Made by a program: the position numbers and the translations under genes
Part shown: positions 8,291-16,312 of the stretch, in pieces
How the letters are laid out: every line of letters starts with the position of its first letter
Numbering within the stretch: the first letter of the stretch is position 1
The notes under the pieces: model-generated
Told to the model about the DNA's origin: nothing
Databases searched by the model: none
The model's input: only the letters and a program-made list of their open reading frames with translations
Assembly (NCBI GenBank): GCA_003487005.1
Contig: DNFG01000269.1
Coordinates: forward strand, 1 to 30,221
Direction: 5' to 3'
From: Bryobacterales bacterium
GTDB lineage: Bacteria; Acidobacteriota; Terriglobia; Bryobacterales; Bryobacteraceae
Length of the DNA: 30,221 nucleotides

Positions 8291-8794
8291 ATGAAGAAGC
8301 TGATCGTGGATCAACTCGAAAAGTACCTGTCGGGCGAACTTAGCGGGGACGCGCTGAAGCAGTTCGAAGCTGAACTGGAGCGCGAGTCCGGCGGACGCGA
8401 GCAGGTGGGAGCATTTCAGACGCAAGGTGATCTGCTGCGGACACTCCGCCCCGACGAGCAGATGGACCCTGCACCTGGTTTCTACGCCAGGGTGATGGAC
8501 AGGATTGAAAGCCAGACGGCCGGTTCGTTCTGGGCGATCTTTTTTGAACCCTGGTTTGCCAAGAAGCTGGCGTACGCGTCGTTGGCGCTCCTGGTGGTGC
8601 TCAGTTCGGCCGCGATCAATTCGGCCGCGAACCCCGGGATCCATGAAGCGGTCCCCTACGAGTTCGTGGCGGATTCGATTCTGCCGCCCGCTCCGGGTCA
8701 AGATCGCGAATATGACCGTTCGGTGGTCTTCGCGAACCTCTCGGCGTTCACCGGGGGCGAGCCCGCATCGCTGATGCTCACTTCGATGGAATAG
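8291..8794 (+). CDS. Membrane-anchored anti-sigma-factor-like protein
   Basis: The protein has 167 residues, starting at an ATG with GAGGGA upstream. The N-terminal 90 residues are charged and helical (VDQLEKYLSGELSGDALKQF) and resemble the cytoplasmic sigma-binding domain of anti-sigma factors. It lacks the HxxxCxxC zinc motif of the zf-HC2 subgroup. One membrane segment lies near residues 94-112 (KKLAYASLALLVVLSSAA), and about 55 residues follow outside the membrane. Its place directly after an ECF sigma gene is the main reason for the call; domain similarity alone is weak. It probably holds the sigma factor at the membrane until a signal is sensed. Confidence 0.72.
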   Translation: MKKLIVDQLEKYLSGELSGDALKQFEAELERESGGREQVGAFQTQGDLLRTLRPDEQMDPAPGFYARVMDRIESQTAGSFWAIFFEPWFAKKLAYASLALLVVLSSAAINSAANPGIHEAVPYEFVADSILPPAPGQDREYDRSVVFANLSAFTGGEPASLMLTSME

Positions 8795-8824
8795 GCAGAA
8801 GTGCCCGTCACGGGTTGAATTGAC

Positions 8825-9232
8825 TTGAGTTCCACGACACATTCCGTTCACCTCGACCGGCGGATGAGCTGGCATCATCCGAGGATCCTTGCCCTCCTTG
8901 TCCTCGTTTTTCTTTGCGGCGCGGCGGCCGGTGTGTTGGGCATGCGCATGGCGGGCAGTTCGATGGCGCGTCCGTCGATCAGCACCTGGAAGGAGTCCAC
9001 TCGTGAATTGACGCTGGACTGGTTCCGGCGGGAATTGCAGTTGAGTCCTGAGCAGGCCCGCGAGATCGAGGCGGTCCTTGATGACTATGTCATCTATTAT
9101 CAGAACCTCCAGACTCAGATGGACGATTTCCGCTATGAGGGCAAGAAGCGGATTCTCCAGATACTGAATGAGGAGCAGCGCGAGAAGTACCTCAAGATGA
9201 GCGGTCAGCCTGCGGAGGGGAAGCTCCGCTAG
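8825..9232 (+). CDS. Spy/CpxP-like periplasmic protein with N-terminal membrane anchor
   Basis: The frame gives 135 residues from a TTG at 8825; an ATG at 8864 would give 122, and neither has a clear ribosome site. An N-terminal membrane segment (RILALLVLVFLCGAAAGVLG) is followed by a helical domain with LQLSPEQAREIEAVLDDY and ILNEEQREKY. These resemble the paired LTxxQ-type motifs of the Spy/CpxP/CnrX group, which chaperone misfolded envelope proteins or sense metals. The gene follows the anti-sigma-like gene by 30 bases, so the three genes likely form one regulatory unit in which this protein senses or relieves envelope stress. No His/Cys-rich metal site is evident. Its stop codon overlaps the stop codon of the convergent membrane-protein gene. 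Confidence 0.72.
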   Translation: MSSTTHSVHLDRRMSWHHPRILALLVLVFLCGAAAGVLGMRMAGSSMARPSISTWKESTRELTLDWFRRELQLSPEQAREIEAVLDDYVIYYQNLQTQMDDFRYEGKKRILQILNEEQREKYLKMSGQPAEGKLR

Positions 9233-10497
9233 GCGCCCGGTTCGGGCGCTGGGACGCTGGTCTGGCGGAACAGCCACAAAGTTGCGGCCGCCGCCACGAC
9301 GAACATCGGGTATTCGTACGCAAAGTACGGCTTGGCGATCAACTGCGCGATCGTCTTGGCAGTAGCGACGGCCATGGATGTCCAAAGCAGAAGAGCAAAG
9401 GCGAAGTGGACAGGCGGAGGGTCCCTTCGCAAGCGCTGGTCGAGGGTGTAGAAAAAGGCGAGAGAGCTGGCCGCGACGAAGAACCAGCCCGCAAGCATAG
9501 GCGCGAGTTGCATCTGGAGACAGACATTCTCTGCCAGATCCCATGCGAAACAGGCGAAAGTCATCGTTAGAGCGATGTGCCAGGAGAGCCAGCGGACCGC
9601 GAGCAACAGGCCCATGAGTACGGCCCCTACGATGAGGTAGTCGAAGCGGGTCCTCAGGTTTTCCGAGAGAAAGACGGCGGCGAAGAGGGTGAACACGACG
9701 GCCGCGAAGGTTTCGGGCGTGGAGGGTGGCGTCACATCTTCGTCAGGTTCGGCCGCGAGCAGGTGGCGGAACTTCCAGGCGGCGATGGCGAGCGTGAGCC
9801 CGAATCCAAAGCCGAAGGAGTACTCCATGGACTTCCAGGACATGAACCATCCGGCTTCAGTCATCACGATGCGGTGGAGTGAAATGAAGAGGCCGCCGCC
9901 GCCGAATCCGAGGAAGCCTCCGAGCGCGGCGTAGAGAGCAAAAGTGGTGACCGCGCGGTGGTGGAATGCGGCGAGAAGCACGACACCGGCGCAGAAGAGG
10001 CCGAACCACATCTCCTCGCGCGGGCGGTCGGCCAGGTTGGAGAAGTAAATCAGCTTCGGATGGTTGAAGTAGCGCCACCCGAGATAGCACGCCGCGGTCA
10101 TCAACGTGAAGGCGGTCACGATGCGCCGCGAAGTGAACGCGGAACGCAGAAAGCCGATGGCGACGACCGCTCCGCCGGTGAAGCCCCAGATTCCACCCTT
10201 GACGGCCAGACCAAGAAGGCCGAACCACATTGTCTCCGCCTGACCCGCGAAGCCGACGGTCTGGCCGTAAGTCATTTCTCCGCCGAATCCGATGCCGACA
10301 GCACCGAAGGCCGCAGCGCGAGCAGCCACGCCTTGTGGGAGTCTCAGGAGCAGCGCCAGGGCGAGCGTGACCATGGCGCCGGGGATCATGGCGCCGAGTG
10401 GGCCGCCTCCAATAAACCCGCGGAGCGCCCAGCCCAGTGACATGGCGACGGCGGGAAAGAGCAGGAAGGTGAGACGGTCGGTTGGATTCTGCGGCAT
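9229..10497 (-). CDS. Polytopic inner-membrane protein of unknown function
   Basis: This 422-residue protein has roughly 11-13 hydrophobic segments along its whole length. The N-terminus carries a Gly-rich motif GWALRGFIGGGPLGAMIPGA (residues 22-41). Charged residues that recur within or near membrane segments (GEMTYGQ, AWDLAEN) could line a pathway or active site. I know similar undescribed proteins in Bacteroidetes and Planctomycetes with a GW..RG..GG..GAMIPGA motif but cannot name a function. It is transcribed divergently from the polysaccharide-lyase-like operon, 82 bases away, so a shared control and a role in sugar use are possible. It ends tail to tail with the Spy-like gene at a shared CTAG (9229-9232), leaving no space for a separate terminator. 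Confidence 0.85.
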   Translation of the reverse strand: MPQNPTDRLTFLLFPAVAMSLGWALRGFIGGGPLGAMIPGAMVTLALALLLRLPQGVAARAAAFGAVGIGFGGEMTYGQTVGFAGQAETMWFGLLGLAVKGGIWGFTGGAVVAIGFLRSAFTSRRIVTAFTLMTAACYLGWRYFNHPKLIYFSNLADRPREEMWFGLFCAGVVLLAAFHHRAVTTFALYAALGGFLGFGGGGLFISLHRIVMTEAGWFMSWKSMEYSFGFGFGLTLAIAAWKFRHLLAAEPDEDVTPPSTPETFAAVVFTLFAAVFLSENLRTRFDYLIVGAVLMGLLLAVRWLSWHIALTMTFACFAWDLAENVCLQMQLAPMLAGWFFVAASSLAFFYTLDQRLRRDPPPVHFAFALLLWTSMAVATAKTIAQLIAKPYFAYEYPMFVVAAAATLWLFRQTSVPAPEPGA

Positions 10498-10579
10498 TGG
10501 TCTCCGATGAGGGTATCAGACCGGACAGTGGGCGGTTGACCCCCCGGCCGGACAGCGCGTAGGATGCAAGGGACCCGCC

Positions 10580-12616
10580 ATGTGCCGACTTCTCACGCTG
10601 CTGTTACTCACCGCTCCGGTCTGGAGTGCGGACCTGTTCCGCGACGATTTCTCCAGGCTCCCTCCGGGTTGGCTGTCCCGCCCGATGGGCCAGTTGAACG
10701 CGGCGATTCAGGAATACCACTATGTGGCGCGCCGCGGTGTGGACACCGGGCCATGGGCCAATCCGATCATCCATCTGGATGCCTGGGTGGTGGGCGAGGA
10801 GGACGGCCGCGCTTTCCTGGAGCAGCACCTGATGGTGGACCGTCCCCAATGGTTCAACGCACTGATGATCACCGGAGACGAGGAGTGGAGTGGATACACG
10901 ATTGAAGCGCGCGTCAAGCCGCTTTCGCATGGGGATCTGGCCGGCATTGTCTTTCGCTATGAGACCAACCGGAACTTCATCGTTTTTGGTCTTCGCGGAG
11001 GCAACGAGGCGGTGTTGCGGCGGCGTTTGCCGGTCGAGCAGGAGTTCCGGGTGTCGGCCTGGAAGGAACTGGGCGCGGTGAAGTTCGATCACGATGTGCG
11101 CCGTTACTATCATCTGAAGGTCGAGAACAGCGGGGGCCGGATCCGCGCTTACATCGACGGCAAGCTGGTGATCGAGGCCGAAGAAAGCTCGAATCCGAAG
11201 GGCAAGGCGGGGGTCACGGCCAACATGCCCGCCCGGTTCATGGATTTCCATGTCCACGCGCCCGATGCCGAGGTTGCGGCAATCCGATCGCGGCTAGCCC
11301 GGCGGGAGGGAGAACTCGAACGGCTGCGCGCGGCCAATCCGAAGCCGGTTCTGTGGAAGAAGTTCGCGACCCCCGGATTCGGCGCCGGCCGGAATGTTCG
11401 GTTTGGCGACCTGGACGGTGACGGGCAGGTGGAGATGCTGTTCGCGCAGAACCTGCCGAGGGTTCGAGGCGATGCCTTCGATCACATCCAATGCCTGACG
11501 GCGGTTGACCTGAATGGCAAAGTGCTCTGGCAGAAGGGGAAGCCACACGAAAGCCTGGGCCTGCTGACGAACGACACACCTTTTCAGATTCATGATCTCG
11601 ACGGCGACGGCAAGCACGAAGTGGTGCTGATCCAGGACTTCCAGTTGAAGGTACTGGACGGAAAGACGGGGCGGTTGCTGCGATCGACGTGGATGCCGCC
11701 GATGGCGGCGGACCTGAAGGAACGTCCCTACGAGTTGAACTCAGGCGATGCGATTGCCTTCCTCGATCTGTCCGGGAAGGGGCGGCGGAGCGAGATCCTG
11801 GTGAAGGACCGGTACCGCTACTTCTGGATCTACGACGAGAATCTCAAGCTGCTGTGGAACGGCGAGGGGCAGACCGGACATTATCCGTACCCCATGGATG
11901 TGGACGGAGATGGCCGGGAGGAATTTGCGCTTGGCTACACTGTCTGGTCTGCGGACGGAAAGCCTCTGTTCAGCCGCGACAAGGACTTCAGGGATCACGC
12001 GGACGGGATCTCGGTGGGCAACTACAGCGCGGACCCGAAACAGGCGCCTCTGGTTTATGCCTGTGGCAGCGACGAAGGATTCCTGCTGTTTGACCTGAAG
12101 GGAAATGTTCTCAAGCACCTCCGGATCGGGCACGCGCAGTCGCCCAGTGTCGGCAAGTACCGGGCTGACGTGGAAGGGGTTCAGTTGATGACCATCAACT
12201 ACTGGCGCAATCCTGGGATTGTGTCATTGTTCGACTGGCAGGGGAATCTGTTGAAGCAGGGTGAGCCGATCCACTCCGGAAGCCCGCTGCTGCCCGTCAA
12301 CTGGCGTGGGGATGGCGCCGAGTTTGCGATGCTCTCGGGCAATGTCCGGGAAGGCGGCATGATCGACGGGGAACTGAGGCGGGTTGTGATGTTTCCGGAC
12401 GACGGCCATCCGGATCTGGCCTTCGCCGTGCTTGACCTGACGGGCGATGTCCGCGACGAGATCGTCCTCTGGGATCAGAAGCAGGTTTGGATCTACACGC
12501 AGGACCGCCCGTTCAACGGGAAGCGAATCTATGCGCCGGTCCGCAATCCCGAATACAACGAATCAAACTATCGCACAACGGTGTCGCTGCCGGGATGGCG
12601 CGAACACAAACCGTGA
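10580..12616 (+). CDS. Secreted lectin-like/FG-GAP beta-propeller protein, possible PL11-type rhamnogalacturonan lyase
   Basis: The 678-residue product begins with a signal peptide (LLTLLLLTAPVWSA). Residues about 20-235 look like a concanavalin-type or DUF1080-like jelly roll (WSGYTIEARVKPL, YYHLKVENSGGRIRAYIDGK). After a charged helix, residues about 255-650 carry repeated calcium-type loops of the FG-GAP kind: FGDLDGDGQVEML, IHDLDGDGKHEVV, PMDVDGDGREEFALGY, VLDLTGDVRDEIV. The blade GHYPYPMDVDGDGREE ... YTVWSADGK resembles PL11 rhamnogalacturonan lyases such as YesW and YesX. A role in binding or cutting pectin-like polysaccharide outside the cytoplasm is plausible, but lyase activity is not proven by visible catalytic residues. 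It leads a three-gene operon, with the oxidoreductase starting 12 bases downstream. Confidence 0.78.
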   Translation: MCRLLTLLLLTAPVWSADLFRDDFSRLPPGWLSRPMGQLNAAIQEYHYVARRGVDTGPWANPIIHLDAWVVGEEDGRAFLEQHLMVDRPQWFNALMITGDEEWSGYTIEARVKPLSHGDLAGIVFRYETNRNFIVFGLRGGNEAVLRRRLPVEQEFRVSAWKELGAVKFDHDVRRYYHLKVENSGGRIRAYIDGKLVIEAEESSNPKGKAGVTANMPARFMDFHVHAPDAEVAAIRSRLARREGELERLRAANPKPVLWKKFATPGFGAGRNVRFGDLDGDGQVEMLFAQNLPRVRGDAFDHIQCLTAVDLNGKVLWQKGKPHESLGLLTNDTPFQIHDLDGDGKHEVVLIQDFQLKVLDGKTGRLLRSTWMPPMAADLKERPYELNSGDAIAFLDLSGKGRRSEILVKDRYRYFWIYDENLKLLWNGEGQTGHYPYPMDVDGDGREEFALGYTVWSADGKPLFSRDKDFRDHADGISVGNYSADPKQAPLVYACGSDEGFLLFDLKGNVLKHLRIGHAQSPSVGKYRADVEGVQLMTINYWRNPGIVSLFDWQGNLLKQGEPIHSGSPLLPVNWRGDGAEFAMLSGNVREGGMIDGELRRVVMFPDDGHPDLAFAVLDLTGDVRDEIVLWDQKQVWIYTQDRPFNGKRIYAPVRNPEYNESNYRTTVSLPGWREHKP

Positions 12617-12628
12617 AGTGGGGATGAA

Positions 12629-13864
12629 ATGAAGATGCAAGACAGAAGACAGTTTATGGGCGCTGCGGCAATGACCGCGCTGAGCTATCAGCGGGTCCTT
12701 GGTGCAAACGACCGGATTCGCGTGGCCAACATCGGCTGCGGGCGGCGGCAGTTGCTGCGCGACCTGATGAGCGTCAAGGACTCGGCCCAGATCACAGTGA
12801 CCGCAGTCTGCGACACCTGGAAGCAGAAATTGGACGCGGCGGTGGCGCAGGTCCGGGAGTTCGCCGGAAACACTCCTGCGGCGACTCCGCGCTACCTGGA
12901 AGCGATGCACCGCGCCGACGTGGACGCAGTGGTCATCGGCACCCCCGACCACCAGCATTGCACGATGCTCGTGGATGCCATCAAGGCCGGGAAGCACGTC
13001 TACGTCGAGAAGCCGCTGGCGATGAATATGGAGGAGTTGATCCGTGCCTACGATGCGGTCAAGGCTTCGGATCGTGTGGTGCAGGTGGGTACGCAGATGC
13101 GCAGCTATCCGCAGGCGCGGGGGCTGAAGGCGTTTCTGGAGAAGAAGGGGCTTGGGACGATGCTCAAGGTGGAGCAGGTTCGCAACGGCTACAGCCCCTA
13201 TTGGATGAGCTTTGGCGGGCCAACCTACACTGGGGCTCCACCACGCGCTGAGGACGTGGACTGGCAAGCCTTCCTGATGGGACGGGAGAAGCGACCCTTC
13301 GATGCGAACCAGTACCAGAACTGGTATGGCTACAGCGATTTCTCGCAGGGCCCGCACACGAACCTGATGGTGCACTTCATCGACCTGATGCACTTCACGA
13401 CAGGCGTGGAATTTCCATCGAAGGTGGTTGCGCTGGGGGGCACGTACCGCTGGAAGGCGGCGTACGACGTGCCGGATTCGGTGGAAGTGGTCTACGAGTA
13501 CCCTGAAGGCTTCATGGTGCGTTACTGCACGATGTTCGGTAACGGCGCGAACAACTACGCGAAATGGTTTGGCACGCTGGGCACCGTGGACGCCGCCCGT
13601 CTGTCGCCGCGTGAGAAGTGGGTGGCGACGGGCGACGGCTCGGGCGAGCCCGGCAAGATCGCGTCGCGCATCGAGATGGACGAGCCTCCGACTCCCCATC
13701 ACATGCAGGATTTCATCGAGTGTATCCGGACGGGCCGGAAGCCGATCGCGCCGATCGAAGCGGGGTTCTCGCACTCAGTCGCGGTGATCGCCGCGGACAA
13801 GGCCCTGCGTGAGGGGCGGCGGTTCACTTACAACGCGCAAAAGCGGGCAATTCTGGCGATATAG
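12629..13864 (+). CDS. Gfo/Idh/MocA-family oxidoreductase with Tat-like leader
   Basis: The 411-residue protein starts at ATG 12629, with a second in-frame ATG two codons on. Its N-terminus, DRRQFMGAAAMTALSYQRVLGA, matches a twin-arginine type leader, common in Acidobacteria and Planctomycetes members of this family. The Rossmann fold follows (IRVANIGCGRRQLL), then TPDHQHCTMLVDAIKAGKHV and the family motif EKPL, with the catalytic Lys at about residue 128. The C-terminal alpha/beta domain contains THLMVHF-like residues (HTNLMVHFIDLMHF). Family members use tightly bound or free NAD(P) to oxidise or reduce sugars or cyclitols, or to cleave glycosides. Co-transcription with the lectin/propeller and ceramidase-family genes suggests processing of a sugar derivative; the substrate is unknown. 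Confidence 0.93.
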   Translation: MKMQDRRQFMGAAAMTALSYQRVLGANDRIRVANIGCGRRQLLRDLMSVKDSAQITVTAVCDTWKQKLDAAVAQVREFAGNTPAATPRYLEAMHRADVDAVVIGTPDHQHCTMLVDAIKAGKHVYVEKPLAMNMEELIRAYDAVKASDRVVQVGTQMRSYPQARGLKAFLEKKGLGTMLKVEQVRNGYSPYWMSFGGPTYTGAPPRAEDVDWQAFLMGREKRPFDANQYQNWYGYSDFSQGPHTNLMVHFIDLMHFTTGVEFPSKVVALGGTYRWKAAYDVPDSVEVVYEYPEGFMVRYCTMFGNGANNYAKWFGTLGTVDAARLSPREKWVATGDGSGEPGKIASRIEMDEPPTPHHMQDFIECIRTGRKPIAPIEAGFSHSVAVIAADKALREGRRFTYNAQKRAILAI

Positions 13865-13875
13865 GCGGACAAATC

Positions 13876-15279
13876 GTGCAAAGAAGACACTTTTTGAGCA
13901 GTCTGGCTGCCGCGCCGCAGGTTTTCAGGTCGGGGGGCGCGGCGCTGCGTGCGGGTGCGGCGACGGCCGTGATCACGCCTCCGCTCGGGGCCTCGCTGGC
14001 GGGCTATTTCACCGAGAGATTCAGCACGGACAACCACGATGAACTCCTCGCGAAGAGCCTGGTTTTCGACAATGGCCGGATGCGCGTGGGCGTGGTGCTC
14101 TGCGATCTCTGCGTACTGCCTCCCGAGGTGGTTGCCGCGGCCAAGTTCCGCGTGGCGCGCGAAGCAGGTGTTGCGGAGGAGGCCCTGCTGATCGCCGCGA
14201 CTCACACGCACAGCGCCCCGGCGACGATGCACCTGTTTCAGTCTCAGGCGGATCCGAAGTACCTGGATTTCCTGACGGACCGGATCGTGGACAGCGTGCG
14301 AATGGCCGTGGCGCGCCTGGAACCGGCCCGGATCGCCGTGGGCTTCGGGCGGGAGGAATCGCTGGTTTTCAATCGCCGCTTCTACATGAAGCCCGGCAAG
14401 ATGCCGCCCAATCCCTTCGGCGGGATAGACCGGGTGAAGATGAATCCCGGGGTGGGCAACCCGGACATTGTGAAGGAAGCGGGCCCGGTGGACCCCATCG
14501 TGGGGTTGCTGACCGTGGTCAACGCCTCGGGCGCTCCGCTGGCCATGCTGGGCAACTACTCGCTGCACTATGTGGGCGGCGAGCGGGGCGGGGAAGTGTC
14601 CGCGGACTACTTCGGCTACTGGGCCGCAGCGATGGCGAGGCACGCGTCCGCGGATTCGCGCTTTGTCGCGATTCTGTCGAACGGCTGTCAGGGGGACATC
14701 AATAACGTTGACGTGCGCAATCCCGCTCCGAGACTCCCGCCTTACAAGAAGATGGAGGAAGTGGCCGGGACGTTGGCGGCCGAATGCGCTCGCGTGATGA
14801 AGGGACTGAAGTTCACGGGCGAAGCAGAGTTGGGTGCCTCACGCGAGTGGGTGGACGCCGGCGTCCGCCTGCCGCCGGTGGCGCAGGTCGAGGCCGCGAG
14901 ACAGGCGATCGCCGGAGTGGAACCTCCGTTCCGCGATGCGCGCCATGTTTTCGCGCGCGAGACCCTGATCATCGCCCGCGAGTTCCCCAAGACTTTCAGG
15001 ACCGAGGTGCAGGCCCTGCGGATTGGAGAGTTGTTTGTCGCGGCCGTTCCCGGTGAGCCGTTTGTCGAACTCGGCCTCGAGATCCGCGCCGCATTGAAGG
15101 GCCGTCCGGTGTTCCCCATCGGGATTTCGAACGGGCACGCAGGGTATGTACCCACGGTCCGTGCGCACGAGGAGGGCGGCTATGAGACATGGCTGGCCAA
15201 ATCGAGTTTTCTCGACAAGGAAGCGACGCCGCTCATCATGGAGGCGATGAAGCGGCGCCTGGGGATGATTGGAGCGTGA
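13876..15279 (+). CDS. Neutral/alkaline non-lysosomal ceramidase N-terminal domain protein
   Basis: A GTG start at 13876, preceded by AGGCGG seven bases upstream, gives 467 residues. MQRRHFLSSLAAA looks like a Tat-type leader. Conserved parts of the neutral ceramidase domain are visible: GAATAVITPP near the start, the zinc-binding ATHTHSAP (His110, His112), GNYSLHYVGG, and SNGCQGDINN (about residues 268-277). True neutral ceramidases are about 650-750 residues with a C-terminal Ig-like domain, and here only the catalytic domain is present. In sugar-use operons of Acidobacteria and Planctomycetes such proteins more likely act as zinc amidases or esterases on other substrates. It follows the oxidoreductase by 11 bases and ends one base before the convergent propeller gene. 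Confidence 0.9.
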   Translation: MQRRHFLSSLAAAPQVFRSGGAALRAGAATAVITPPLGASLAGYFTERFSTDNHDELLAKSLVFDNGRMRVGVVLCDLCVLPPEVVAAAKFRVAREAGVAEEALLIAATHTHSAPATMHLFQSQADPKYLDFLTDRIVDSVRMAVARLEPARIAVGFGREESLVFNRRFYMKPGKMPPNPFGGIDRVKMNPGVGNPDIVKEAGPVDPIVGLLTVVNASGAPLAMLGNYSLHYVGGERGGEVSADYFGYWAAAMARHASADSRFVAILSNGCQGDINNVDVRNPAPRLPPYKKMEEVAGTLAAECARVMKGLKFTGEAELGASREWVDAGVRLPPVAQVEAARQAIAGVEPPFRDARHVFARETLIIAREFPKTFRTEVQALRIGELFVAAVPGEPFVELGLEIRAALKGRPVFPIGISNGHAGYVPTVRAHEEGGYETWLAKSSFLDKEATPLIMEAMKRRLGMIGA

Positions 15280-15280
15280 G

Positions 15281-16300
15281 TCAGTCGAGTTCCTTGCCGC
15301 CCGCGCGGTGAGGCGGAAAACGCCAGACGTTCTGCTCGCGAAGATTCGAGAGCCAGACGGACTTGTGGCCGACGGCGATGGCGTCACCGCCGGGTCCGGC
15401 AAGCTGAAACGTCACCTTGTTGGTCTCCGGATCGATCCGCGAGACCGGGAACTGAAAAGCCGTCACCCAGACGCTTCCGTCGCCCGCGGCGATCTCGCCA
15501 CCGCCGCCGGGAATGCCGACTTCGATGGTCGCGACTACTTTGTTCAACTTCGGATCAATCTTCGAGACCGTCCCTTTGCCCTGATTGAGCGTCCAGACAA
15601 AGCCTTCGCCAACTGCGAGAAATCGCGGCTTCTCGTCCACTTCGATTTCCGCTTCCACCAGGTTGTTGAGCGGGTTGATTCGTGACACCACGCTCTTCTC
15701 CGTGCTCGTCACCCACACCGCGCCCAGCCCGAATTTGGCCGCGAACGATCCTGGCGCGACGACGATCTCAGCCACTACTTTGTTGGTCGAGGGATCGATG
15801 CGCGAGACAATCCCTTTCGGATCGCTGGGCACCCAGACGCTGTCTTCGTTACAGGTGATGCCTCCCTCCGTGTGCGCGGGGCCTACGGGGATGGTCGCGA
15901 CGACCTTGTTGGTTTTGACGTCCACTCGGGAAACGGTCTTGTCCTCGCAGTTCGGCACCCACACACTGCCAAATCCGGCTGCCAGCCCGGAGCATGGCTT
16001 CTTGCCGACCGGGATGGTCGCCACGACCTTGTTGGACTTCACGTCCATCCGCGAGATTGAGTCCTTCGGTTTGTTTGAAACCCAGGCAGCGTCTTCCGTC
16101 ATGACCAGCCAGTCCGGTACTCCTTCGACCGGGAAGACAGCATCGGGCTTGAGCGTGTCAATCGGCTTGGATAGGCCTGGGACTCCGGGTTTGGGGGGCA
16201 TCTTGCGGGCCCCTTTCTTTGGTGCCGGGGCTGGCCCTTGCGCAAAGAAAAGCGGCACGAGGGCCAGGGTGAGACAGCTGAGACAGAGTAGTTGCTTCAT
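15281..16300 (-). CDS. Secreted YVTN/Vgb-like beta-propeller protein
   Basis: The 339-residue product has a signal peptide (LLCLSCLTLALVPLFFAQG) and a Pro/Lys-rich linker, then six or seven repeats of about 42 residues of the type VSRIDPSTNKVVAEI followed by GSVWV. This is the repeat of YVTN-family and virginiamycin-B-lyase-like seven-bladed propellers. The Vgb catalytic His and Glu are not evident, so lyase activity is unlikely; a binding or scaffold role in the periplasm is more plausible. It begins 12 bases after the symporter stop and is the last gene of the nitrogen operon. Adjacent repeats share long near-identical stretches (NKVVATIPVG occurs twice in the first two), suggesting recent blade duplication. 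Its stop lies one base from that of the convergent ceramidase-family gene. Confidence 0.88.
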   Translation of the reverse strand: MKQLLCLSCLTLALVPLFFAQGPAPAPKKGARKMPPKPGVPGLSKPIDTLKPDAVFPVEGVPDWLVMTEDAAWVSNKPKDSISRMDVKSNKVVATIPVGKKPCSGLAAGFGSVWVPNCEDKTVSRVDVKTNKVVATIPVGPAHTEGGITCNEDSVWVPSDPKGIVSRIDPSTNKVVAEIVVAPGSFAAKFGLGAVWVTSTEKSVVSRINPLNNLVEAEIEVDEKPRFLAVGEGFVWTLNQGKGTVSKIDPKLNKVVATIEVGIPGGGGEIAAGDGSVWVTAFQFPVSRIDPETNKVTFQLAGPGGDAIAVGHKSVWLSNLREQNVWRFPPHRAGGKELD

Positions 16301-16312
16301 AGTTTGATTCCG

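Noticed and set aside
10536..10565. Promoter TTGACC-18-TAGGAT for the lectin/propeller operon
   Set aside because: Transcription would start about eight bases before the ATG and would cut off the likely ribosome site, so I do not trust it.
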